Source of the DNA: Anaerolineae bacterium UTCFX1
GTDB taxonomy: Bacteria > Chloroflexota > Anaerolineae > Anaerolineales > Villigracilaceae
Assembly: GCA_002050275.1 (NCBI GenBank)
Contig: MWTB01000009.1
Coordinates: forward strand, 1 to 34,762
Length of the DNA stretch: 34,762 nucleotides
Direction of reading: 5' to 3'
Under the pieces are notes generated by a model that was given only the letters and a program-made list of their open reading frames with translations, was not told where the DNA came from and made no database searches. This document shows, in pieces, positions 24,854 through 32,600 of the stretch. Position 1 is the stretch's first letter, and every line of letters starts with the position of its first letter. The translations under genes and the position numbers were made by a program.

Positions 24854-26284
24854 TTAACGTCTCGTCAGCGAGAAATAGAGCGCTTGTCGCGTCGATGCGG
24901 TCAAGCGAAACGGGTGCGCCGGGCGGTAGCCGGGCGCCCATGCGATAACGTCGCCCGCACATAGGAGAGGCCAGCGCGCGCGCGCGCGTTGGGGCAATTT
25001 TACATTCACGAAGAAATCGGAAAGTTTAATAGAATCGCCGTTCATACCGAGCGGTGCGAAACGGTCGCCGCCTTGTCGCGCGCGCAACGTGAGCGCGCCG
25101 GAAATTTGCTCCGCGTCCAGCCACGCTTGAAACGGGTCTTTGTTCGATTTCGCCGCTTCTGCGGCGAGCGACGCGATGCTCCAGAGCTCGCAGGTTAACA
25201 CCCAACCGCCGGGCAGCGCGGTTGGACCAGGGACGTTCAGCGCAATGACCGAGCGTTCGTCGCTTAATTGGGGCCAGCGTTCGATCGGCAGGCTGGATTC
25301 GTTTGCGGTCAAATAAATAAATGCGTCTTCGCGCCACAGATAGAAACCTTGCAGCAGATCCAGCCGCACCGGGCGCGCCGGGTCGGAGATGAATTGCGCG
25401 GCGCGTTCGAGCATAGAGAAATTAACGTCGGGCGAGTCAACTTGCAGCCGCTCAATAGCGCGGCGGATCAGATTTCGACGCAGCCCTACCGGGCGCATTT
25501 CCAACGCGGATGCATTAAAGGCGATGAAATCTTTGTCTTCTTGTGCGACGGTCTGTTTCCAATCTTCGTCGAGCGCGCGCGATATAATCTCGTAATCGTC
25601 TGTCAGCGCGCGAGACATGCGCCATAGCGCTTCGCGAAAACGCGGGTTATACGTTTCGAGGGTGGGTATCAGCGCGTGGCGCAAGCGATTGCGGAAGAAG
25701 TCGAGCGAAGCATTCGTGGGATCGTAACGCGGATGAAGACTGTTTTCCGCGCAATAGACAATAGTCTCCTCGCGCCATACGTCGAGCAATGGACGCACAA
25801 TGGGAATTTCAGCGTCAAAAGCGCGAATGGTCGCACGGTACAGCATGCCCTTTAATCCGGTTAACCCAGCCCCCCGCAGAAAGTTCATCAGCACGGTTTC
25901 CGCCTGATCGTCGGCGGTATGACCGACCGCCACCGCTTGCGCGCCATTTCGCCGCGCTTGTTCCATGAGGAATTGATAGCGCATCATCCGCGCCGCTTCT
26001 TCGATGGACATTTTTTGCGCGCCGGCATATTGGCGCACATCGCCCTTGCCAATGACCCATTTGAGGTTTAAGCGCGCTGCGATTTTCTCGACCAGATCCG
26101 CGTCAGCGCCGGCATCGGGACGCAACATATGATTGAAGTGCGCGACGATGACGCAGTAACCCGCCGAATGCAGGACGTTCAACAGGCACAAGCTGTCGGG
26201 TCCGCCGGAGATTCCCGCTACGATAGGCGTTTCTTTAATCAATCCGCATCGTTCGCGAAGGATAGATTCGATATGTTTGAGCAT
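24854..26284 (-). CDS. tilS: tRNA(Ile)-lysidine synthase TilS
   Basis: 476 residues. The N-terminal ATP-pyrophosphatase domain has the PP-loop SGGPDS (26-31) and downstream motifs VGHTADDQAETVLMNFLRGA, RPLLDVWREE and NRLRHALIPTLE; the C-terminal TilS domain carries LRARQGGDRFAPLGMNGDSI and LPQRARARWPLL. The enzyme converts C34 of the AUA-decoding tRNA-Ile to lysidine and is essential. The start at 26284 has no clear Shine-Dalgarno; the methylmalonyl-CoA epimerase gene ends 40 bases upstream on the same strand, so the two are probably one transcript. It ends 3 bases from the recombinase-like gene. Confidence 0.95.
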   Translation of the reverse strand: MLKHIESILRERCGLIKETPIVAGISGGPDSLCLLNVLHSAGYCVIVAHFNHMLRPDAGADADLVEKIAARLNLKWVIGKGDVRQYAGAQKMSIEEAARMMRYQFLMEQARRNGAQAVAVGHTADDQAETVLMNFLRGAGLTGLKGMLYRATIRAFDAEIPIVRPLLDVWREETIVYCAENSLHPRYDPTNASLDFFRNRLRHALIPTLETYNPRFREALWRMSRALTDDYEIISRALDEDWKQTVAQEDKDFIAFNASALEMRPVGLRRNLIRRAIERLQVDSPDVNFSMLERAAQFISDPARPVRLDLLQGFYLWREDAFIYLTANESSLPIERWPQLSDERSVIALNVPGPTALPGGWVLTCELWSIASLAAEAAKSNKDPFQAWLDAEQISGALTLRARQGGDRFAPLGMNGDSIKLSDFFVNVKLPQRARARWPLLCAGDVIAWAPGYRPAHPFRLTASTRQALYFSLTRR

Positions 26285-26324
26285 GGTTATGCGAGGTTAG
26301 GCGGGGCGCCGGCGCTCCACCGCG

Positions 26325-26729
26325 TTAGATTTGATAGAGTTCGACCAATACGCCGCCCGCGCTTTCGGGGTGGATGAACGCATAGCGTTTTCCGTCGGCG
26401 GCGATACGCGGTTGTTCGTTGATGAGCCGGATATTTTTCGCGTGCAACTGTGCCAGCAAACCTTCAATATCGTCCACTTCCAAACAGACATGATGCAGTC
26501 CGGGTCCACGTTTGGCGAGAAATTTCGCAATGCCTGAATCGGCTGAAGCGGGGCGCACCAACTCCACGTCGGAATCGCGAAGCGGTAGAAAGGCGACCTG
26601 CGATTTTTCTGCGGGAACGTCGCGCAGTTCGGCTACTTCCATTCCTAAGGCGTCGCGCCAGAACGATAAGGCTTGTTCCATATCGTCCACGACGATCGCG
26701 ACATGATTGATCTGTTTCACTTGAGGCAT
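26325..26729 (-). CDS. mce: Methylmalonyl-CoA epimerase (VOC/glyoxalase superfamily)
   Basis: 134 residues, the family's normal length. Paired VOC modules carry the metal ligands: His9 in INHVAIVVDD, GLHHVCLEVDDIEG in the second half, and the final Glu in GGVLVELYQI. It interconverts (R)- and (S)-methylmalonyl-CoA between propionyl-CoA carboxylase and the B12 mutase; those partners are not in the window. I chose the ATG at 26729 because GGAG lies 8 bases upstream; the frame is open to an ATG at 26783 but without a ribosome site. A different VOC dioxygenase or lyase is less likely because the length and motifs fit the epimerase. Confidence 0.88.
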   Translation of the reverse strand: MPQVKQINHVAIVVDDMEQALSFWRDALGMEVAELRDVPAEKSQVAFLPLRDSDVELVRPASADSGIAKFLAKRGPGLHHVCLEVDDIEGLLAQLHAKNIRLINEQPRIAADGKRYAFIHPESAGGVLVELYQI

Positions 26730-26781
26730 GCGATTCTCCAATAGACGCGGCGTTCTTGATAGGTTTGCGAATGCGAGTCTC

Positions 26782-26787
26782 ATTATA
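26782..26787 (-). promoter_or_regulatory. Possible -10 box for mce-tilS
   Basis: A perfect TATAAT on the minus strand would start transcription near 26775, about 46 bases before the mce start. The -35 partner at 17 bases (TCTCCA) is poor. The gap up to 26827 also serves the divergent FtsB-like gene, for which no clear promoter is seen. Confidence 0.35.
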
Positions 26788-26827
26788 TCCGCTTGCCAGA
26801 GAATTGGAGAACGGTTAAGATTGGGGC

Positions 26828-27208
26828 ATGTCTGCTTTTCCTTTTAACGCGCGTCGCGTAACGTCTATCGTCGGCATGATCATGTTGGTCTTTGTGGCGC
26901 TGGGGTTTAACCGCCGGCTGGAAGAGTTTAATCTGTTGAACAAACAACATGAGCTGGTGCGCGCGCAAGCCACGCAGGCTGGGCAAACGCAGATAGCGTT
27001 GCAGACGAAAGCGGCTTATGCCAAGTCAGAGCAGGCGGTGGCGGAATGGGCGCGTACGAACGGCCACTACATTCAAGACGGCGATCTGCCGGTTGTGCCG
27101 CTGGGGCAGCCGGGCGAAGCGTCGGATGAATTGAGCGCGCCAGCGCCGACGCCGACGCCGATGACAAACGTCGAAACTTGGTGGGACTTGTTCTTTGGCG
27201 AGCGTTAA
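26828..27208 (+). CDS. FtsB/DivIC-like septum formation initiator family protein
   Basis: 126 residues with one transmembrane helix (about 11-29) followed by a helical, coiled-coil-prone stretch (about 30-65) and the short segment AEWARTNGHYIQDGDLPVVP, which resembles the conserved end of FtsB/DivIC proteins (ARxxGxxxPGExV). In other bacteria these bind FtsL and FtsQ at the division septum. The tail is Pro/Thr-rich. It overlaps the next gene (diaminopimelate decarboxylase) by 14 bases, which ties cell division to cell-wall or lysine precursor synthesis at the expression level. The family assignment rests on topology and this motif, not on strong overall similarity. Confidence 0.7.
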   Translation: MSAFPFNARRVTSIVGMIMLVFVALGFNRRLEEFNLLNKQHELVRAQATQAGQTQIALQTKAAYAKSEQAVAEWARTNGHYIQDGDLPVVPLGQPGEASDELSAPAPTPTPMTNVETWWDLFFGER

Positions 27209-28514
27209 TCCGCCGTGGGCGGCGCGCCGGCTGCCGCTCTTTCCCCCGTCTACCGGCGTATACAACGGCACGCTTTTTATCGCAGGACATTCTCTTGCTT
27301 CTCTTGCCGACGAGTACGGGACTCCGCTGTATATTTATGATCGCGCCGCGCTTGACCTCGTCGTAGAAGAGTATGTCTCTGCGCTGCGCGCATACGCTCC
27401 GGGCGCGGCGCGGATCACATATGCAGGCAAAGCCTTTCTATGTAAGGCGGTCGCGGCATGGACGAAGCGGCACAACTTGACAGTGGATTGCACAGGCGAA
27501 GGCGAGATCGGCGTCGCTGTCGCAGGCGGCGTTTTACGCGAAAATATCCTCGTGCACGGGGTTAATAAATCGCAAGCCGATTTGGCGCAGGCGTTCGAAC
27601 ATGCGGGGACGATCGTGGTGGATCAGTTGACAGAACTCAGAAATATTCAGGCGCTCGCTGCCAGCAGCCAATTCTCAACCCCGAATCTCTGGTTGCGGTT
27701 ATTGCCCGGCGTCTCCGTCTCTACGCATCACGCCTATACGCAGACGGGACAGCATGATAGTAAATTCGGTATGACGCGCGACGAGATCCTCAAAGCGGCA
27801 GCGTTTTGCAAGGAACACGCTTTGCCGCTCACGGGGATTCACTTCCATCAAGGCTCCAACTTCCGCGATCCCGAACCGTTGCTCCCTGCCATAGACCTCG
27901 CGCTCGACCTTGTCAAACAGATCGGCTTGGGCGACAAATGGCATTTCTGTCCCGGCGGCGGCTGGGGCGCGGCATATCACGAAGAGGAATTGCCGCGCCC
28001 GTCGGTTGACGAGTACGCGCGCGGAATCGCCGAAGCAGTCATCGCAGGTTGTTATACGCGCGGGCTGACGCTTCCTACGTTACACCTGGAACCGGGACGC
28101 AGCCTTGTGGCGCGGGCGGGAGTCGCTGTCTATCGCATTGGCGCGATCAAGCGTCGTGGCGATAAAATTTGGGTTCTAACCGATGGCGGCATGGCGGATA
28201 ATCCGCGCTTTGCGCTATACGGCGCGAGATATTCGTGCCTGCCTGTCGCAGGGTTGAACCGAGCGGGCGCGGCGGCGGTCTCCATCGCCGGACCGTACTG
28301 CGAATCGGGCGATATGATCCTAGAGGATTTGCAAATGCCCGAGCTAGCGGAAGGCGAATTGATCGCGATTCCGACTTCGGGCGCGTATCACTTGAGCATG
28401 TCGTCTAACTACAACGGCGCGCGCCGCCCGGCGACGGTCTGGCTGGAAGCTGAGAGCGTAAGCCTTATTCAGCGCCGCGAGACGGTTGCAGATCTGTTGC
28501 GGCGCGATCTATAA
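27195..28514 (+). CDS. lysA: Diaminopimelate decarboxylase
   Basis: 439 residues of fold-type III PLP decarboxylase. The PLP lysine is Lys79 in YAGKAFLCKAV; other landmarks are VDCTGEGEIGVAVAGG, GIHFHQGSN, HFCPGGGWG, LHLEPGRSLVARAG and GPYCESGDMI (the active-site Cys/Glu from the other subunit). It turns meso-diaminopimelate into lysine. The start must be the TTG at 27195: an in-frame stop lies upstream at 27162-27164 and no ATG or GTG follows early. It overlaps the FtsB-like gene by 14 bases. An ornithine/arginine or carboxynorspermidine decarboxylase is less likely because ESGD and the length fit LysA. Confidence 0.9.
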   Translation: MASVNPPWAARRLPLFPPSTGVYNGTLFIAGHSLASLADEYGTPLYIYDRAALDLVVEEYVSALRAYAPGAARITYAGKAFLCKAVAAWTKRHNLTVDCTGEGEIGVAVAGGVLRENILVHGVNKSQADLAQAFEHAGTIVVDQLTELRNIQALAASSQFSTPNLWLRLLPGVSVSTHHAYTQTGQHDSKFGMTRDEILKAAAFCKEHALPLTGIHFHQGSNFRDPEPLLPAIDLALDLVKQIGLGDKWHFCPGGGWGAAYHEEELPRPSVDEYARGIAEAVIAGCYTRGLTLPTLHLEPGRSLVARAGVAVYRIGAIKRRGDKIWVLTDGGMADNPRFALYGARYSCLPVAGLNRAGAAAVSIAGPYCESGDMILEDLQMPELAEGELIAIPTSGAYHLSMSSNYNGARRPATVWLEAESVSLIQRRETVADLLRRDL

Positions 28515-28555
28515 GCGCCGCGTTGACGCTTACATTCAAGGATAAGGTTGGCGCT

Positions 28556-28915
28556 ATGAATAATTTCCTCGTTAAGCTTCCTTCGTTGCTTGCGTTCTTT
28601 ATCGGAATCATGTCCATCCTCGCGGGCGGGAGAGTCGTCTTCCTCGGCTGGCGTCCGGACTATCGCGTTTTGATGTGGCTGCCGATCTATAACTTTATCG
28701 CCGGCTGGCTGACCTTGCTTCCAGCCTATTGGTTATGGATCAATCATCGTTACGCACTCGCCGCGTCTCTGGCGATCTTTACGCTGCATGCGATCGTGCT
28801 GGTCGCGCTAGTCGTCGCTTTTCGCGGGCAGGCTGCCGCGCAAAGTTTCGGCGCCATGTCGTTTCGCTTGGGGGTGTGGGTTATAATACTCGCGCTGGTA
28901 TGGTTTCGCCGTTAA
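28556..28915 (+). CDS. Small integral membrane protein, unknown function
   Basis: 119 residues with four predicted transmembrane helices (about 5-25, 40-60, 65-88, 98-117, numbering from the ATG at 28556) and little else. I do not recognise a named family. The ATG at 28556 follows AAGGATAAGG; an upstream TTG at 28523 is in frame but lacks a ribosome site. It lies 41 bases after lysA on the same strand and 46 bases before the cytochrome b561 gene, so it may belong to the same transcript. Confidence 0.7.
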   Translation: MNNFLVKLPSLLAFFIGIMSILAGGRVVFLGWRPDYRVLMWLPIYNFIAGWLTLLPAYWLWINHRYALAASLAIFTLHAIVLVALVVAFRGQAAAQSFGAMSFRLGVWVIILALVWFRR

Positions 28916-28961
28916 GTGCAGCCCTATCTCGCGCAATCTCAACTCAACGAAAGAGGTATCC

Positions 28962-29495
28962 ATGTCTCAACAGCCTGCCCCTTCTCGCTATCGCCCCCTT
29001 CAAGTTTCTCTACATTGGCTGACTTTTCTGCTGATCACTGCGGCGTTTGTGGTCGGCAAGAATATGAGTCGCATCGCCAACGACGACGCCGGTAAAATCG
29101 CGCCGCTGGCGATCCACATGACGATCGGCGTTCTCATCCTGCTGGCGGTTATCATCCGTATCGCAGCGTTGAGGAAATTCCCGCCGCCGGCGCCTATCTC
29201 TACCGGCAACGCCGCTTTAGACGTCTTCGCCAAACTGACGCACGGCGCGCTATACTTGTTCACCCTGCTGATGGCGCTGAGCGGTATCAGCTTATCTTTA
29301 CAGGCGGGGATCGGAAAAGCGTTGCTAGGCGGCGGCGTGCTGCCCGCCGATTTTCTCGACTTTACGGCGCGCGCTCTGCATGGTTTCATCGCGCCGGCAT
29401 TGTTCGCGCTCATTGTTTTGCACATCGTTGGAGCGCTTTATCATCAACTTGTTCTTAAAGACGGGCTGATGGACCGCATGAAGGTCGGAAAGTAA
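28962..29495 (+). CDS. Cytochrome b561 family protein
   Basis: 177 residues with four transmembrane helices and the bacterial b561 pattern of heme-ligand histidines: SLHWLTF in helix 1, AIHMTIG in helix 2, KLTHGALYLF in helix 3 and ALHGF / LHIVGALYHQL around helix 4. It is a di-heme b membrane electron carrier, often a quinol-superoxide oxidoreductase or a partner of another redox enzyme; the partner is not evident here. ATG 28962 has AAAGAGG about 5 bases upstream. A strong terminator follows. Confidence 0.9.
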   Translation: MSQQPAPSRYRPLQVSLHWLTFLLITAAFVVGKNMSRIANDDAGKIAPLAIHMTIGVLILLAVIIRIAALRKFPPPAPISTGNAALDVFAKLTHGALYLFTLLMALSGISLSLQAGIGKALLGGGVLPADFLDFTARALHGFIAPALFALIVLHIVGALYHQLVLKDGLMDRMKVGK

Positions 29496-29549
29496 GCGAC
29501 GCTGGGAAGCGCGCTTTTCGATAAGGACGTATCGCTTCGACCGAAGCAA

Positions 29550-29583
29550 CAAAAAGCCGATGTCTCACGACATCGGCTTTTTT
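29550..29583. terminator. Bidirectional rho-independent terminator
   Basis: Stem AAAAAGCCGATGT/ACATCGGCTTTTT with a 6-base loop, T-run on either strand. It separates the converging cytochrome b561 gene and the giant surface-protein gene and can serve both. Confidence 0.93.
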
Positions 29584-29602
29584 GTTTCGTACGCAGAGAC
29601 GG

Positions 29603-32600
29603 TTACCGACCAGACTCGCGGAGCGGCGCTGGCGCGGCGCTATCTTGCTCCACGCGGAGCAGAACGGCGCGCACGGCGTAGCGGTAGGCGTAAGTATCGA
29701 GCCGCGGGTTGTAATCTTCGCAAGTAATCAGCGTCAGCCAGGTGTATCCGTCGTTCTTGAAGACCGAGAAGTCGGTGGGACGCACTGAGCGCGTTTCGCG
29801 CACTTCGTAAACGTAGCGATATCCGTTGATGTGCATGACGACTTGATTGCCCCAGTAGAGTCTATTCAAGTTGCGGAACGGACCCGCCGTGCCATCCGCC
29901 AATGTGACGTGTCCCGTCAGCGCAGTTGTGCCAACTTGCCCCGGGAAGGTCGTGCCAGCCAGATAACCTACCTGATTAGAAAGCCAAGTCAGGTCCCAGC
30001 CGTCCGCGGTGAGCGGCACGCCAGTAGTGGGCAGGTTCAAGCCGAGCGCGGGGATTTCGAGCCAAGTGTTGCCGAGGTCGGCGTACGTTTTAGCAGCCGG
30101 CTGTTCGGGCAAGTTGGTAACTTGGTTGGGAGCAAAGCCGGTAGCGGGCAACGCATTAGGCACGTCAACGGTAACGCTGGCGGATGCGCCGTAGTTGTTG
30201 ACGCTGGTCGCATCTAGCGGATCGTACCAGCGTTCATTGCCAAAGCCGTTGTAAGGCGTGAGCGACTGCGGCTGACCGTTTGGCTGCGGGTCAATGGGCA
30301 GACTGGTCCAAGCGAGGTTGGTGTCGTTGGTCGCCGGAGCAGGTCCGACGAACGTGGCTTGGAACGAAATAGAAGCGTTCTGCCCGAGCGGGAAGATATC
30401 CCAGAAGAAGGTGAGCGTGCGCGTTCCCGGAGCGTAATTTGTCGAAGTGGGCGCGAGGCCGGTGGTTTGGATCGTGCCGGGTAAGAACGCGAAGTTTGAA
30501 GGCAAGACATCCGTCAGTATCACGTCGTACGCGTCTACCGCACTTTGAGCAGTGTGCGCCACGTCAATAGTAAACGTGACCGGGAAGCCTAGCGGCAAGA
30601 TACGCGGCGAAGCGTCTTTGCCCACGGACATATCCGGCTCGATAATCTCAAGCGGGGGCGCGGAAGCGGCGAGCGAACCGCCTTTCCATTGCCAGAGGGC
30701 AGAGTTGTTCAGTCCGCCCACGCCGTTGTTGTTCGCGGCAATGTCGAGGACGACGACTTCGTAATTCACAACGAGCTGTTGCGCGCCGGCGGTGGGGTTG
30801 GATATATCGCCAAAGTTGAATGTGATGCGGCGGCCCTGATTGACCGGATCCATATTGCCGACCGGCTCCGCCGTGACGGTCGGGTTGGTCGGATCGTCGC
30901 ATGCGTCCGCAAATCCGCCGGGCAGGTTAGTGGCGAGCGTTCCAGCGTTCACGCTGACACAACGGACAAACGCCAAGCCGCTATCGAGTCTATCGGTCGC
31001 TGTCAAGTTCGACAGGCTGGCGTTGGCTGGCACATCGAGCACGATCTGGTATGTGACGATCTCGCCGATCAGGACGCGCGGCAACGCGGGAGGCGCAGGA
31101 GCAGTCGGATCGGTTGGGTCAATCGTGGCGCCAGTGATGCTCTTCGCGTTGTTCGTCGCGACAGTATCAATATCGTTATCATTATCTGTCAGCGTTGGAA
31201 TGATATCGTCCGTTACCGTGACTCCGTTGTCAATTGGACCGACAGCCGTGCTGTTGACGACCACTTCGACCGTGATGGTCATGGAATCGCCGGAGTTGAG
31301 GCTGATGCCCGCCCAGGTGAGCGTAGTCGGCGTTACCGTCGTCGGCGCGGGAGAGGCGTTTTGATACGTCACTTCAGGCGGCAGGTCGTCAACGATCGTG
31401 AGCGACGGGCGATCCGTGCCGTTATTTGTGACGATAATCGTATAGGTGATAACCGAACCCGGCACAACAGTGGTCAGGCCATCGTCCTTCGTGATCGAGA
31501 GACTCGTCGCGATAAAGCCGAAGTCTACTGTGGGGTTAGCCGTAGTGCCGCTTGCGTTGGTGACCGTGTTGTTGTTTTGCGCGCCGGCAGAACCGGGCGT
31601 CAGGGTGACGACCGCGCTGGACGCCGCGCCAGAGGCTGTGCCGACGCCGTTGTCGTTATCGTCCGTGTTGGTATTCGGGTTGCCGGTATCTGTGCTGTCG
31701 GCGCTGTCCACCGTGCTGATGTAGCCGGCAGGCGGTGTGACGCGCACGATGTAATTTCCTTGCGGCAAGCCAGAGAACAAGTACGTTCCGCCTGCACCGG
31801 TCGTGACGCCGCCGTTCGCGTCGTCTGCCGTGCCGAAGACGCCGTCGGGACCGACCGGAATTTCAGTGACGCCATCAGATGCGAATAATTGCACCGTCGC
31901 GCCGGGCAACGCCGTATCCGTCCCATCATAGGTTCCGTTGTTGTTGGCGTCCACGAAGACTTGGTCGCCCAACGTCTGGCGGTAGAAGCCGAAGTCTACC
32001 GTGCGGTTGCTGAACGCGTCGGGGGCTTCGCCGGCCGGGTTGGTCGGGTCGGCGTCCGTTTCACCGGTTGGCTCGCTGGCGCTGGGACCGAGCGTCACTG
32101 GCCCGCTGATGACTGCGCCGCTGAAGGCGCCAGAGGTCTGCCGCGTTCCGTTGTCGTCGCTGTCTACGTCGCCGTTCGGAGCGGGAGCGGCTGCTTCTAG
32201 CACGGTTCCCGTTCCATCGAGCGTCGTGCCGCTGCTCCAGTAGCCGTTCAGCGCTCCGCCGCTAAATTGATTGGCGGGGATGACGACTACATAATCGCCT
32301 TCCGGCAGGTTGTCGAAGCGGTAGTAGCCGCCGTTGGCAGTGACCTGCGAGGCGAGAACGGCGCCCGTCGGATTGCCGGAACCGTCCGCGGCGTACAGTT
32401 CAACCGTCACGCCGTCCGCGCCGACTTCCGTCCCGTCTATTTGCGAGTTGTTATTCGTGTCGAACCACACTCGGTTGCCTAGGCTGTAATAAGCAACGAC
32501 ATCTAAGGTGTCCTCGGTCGAGTCGTTGTTAGTGATTCCGCCGTCAGAAGTGATCGCGCCGCCGGGAATAATATTCAGGTAACTGCCGGGGCGTGTACTG

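Noticed and set aside
30689..31888. 399-codon plus-strand frame opposite the surface-protein gene
   Set aside because: Arg/Val/Asp-rich shadow produced by the repetitive Thr/Asn/Pro codons of the real gene.
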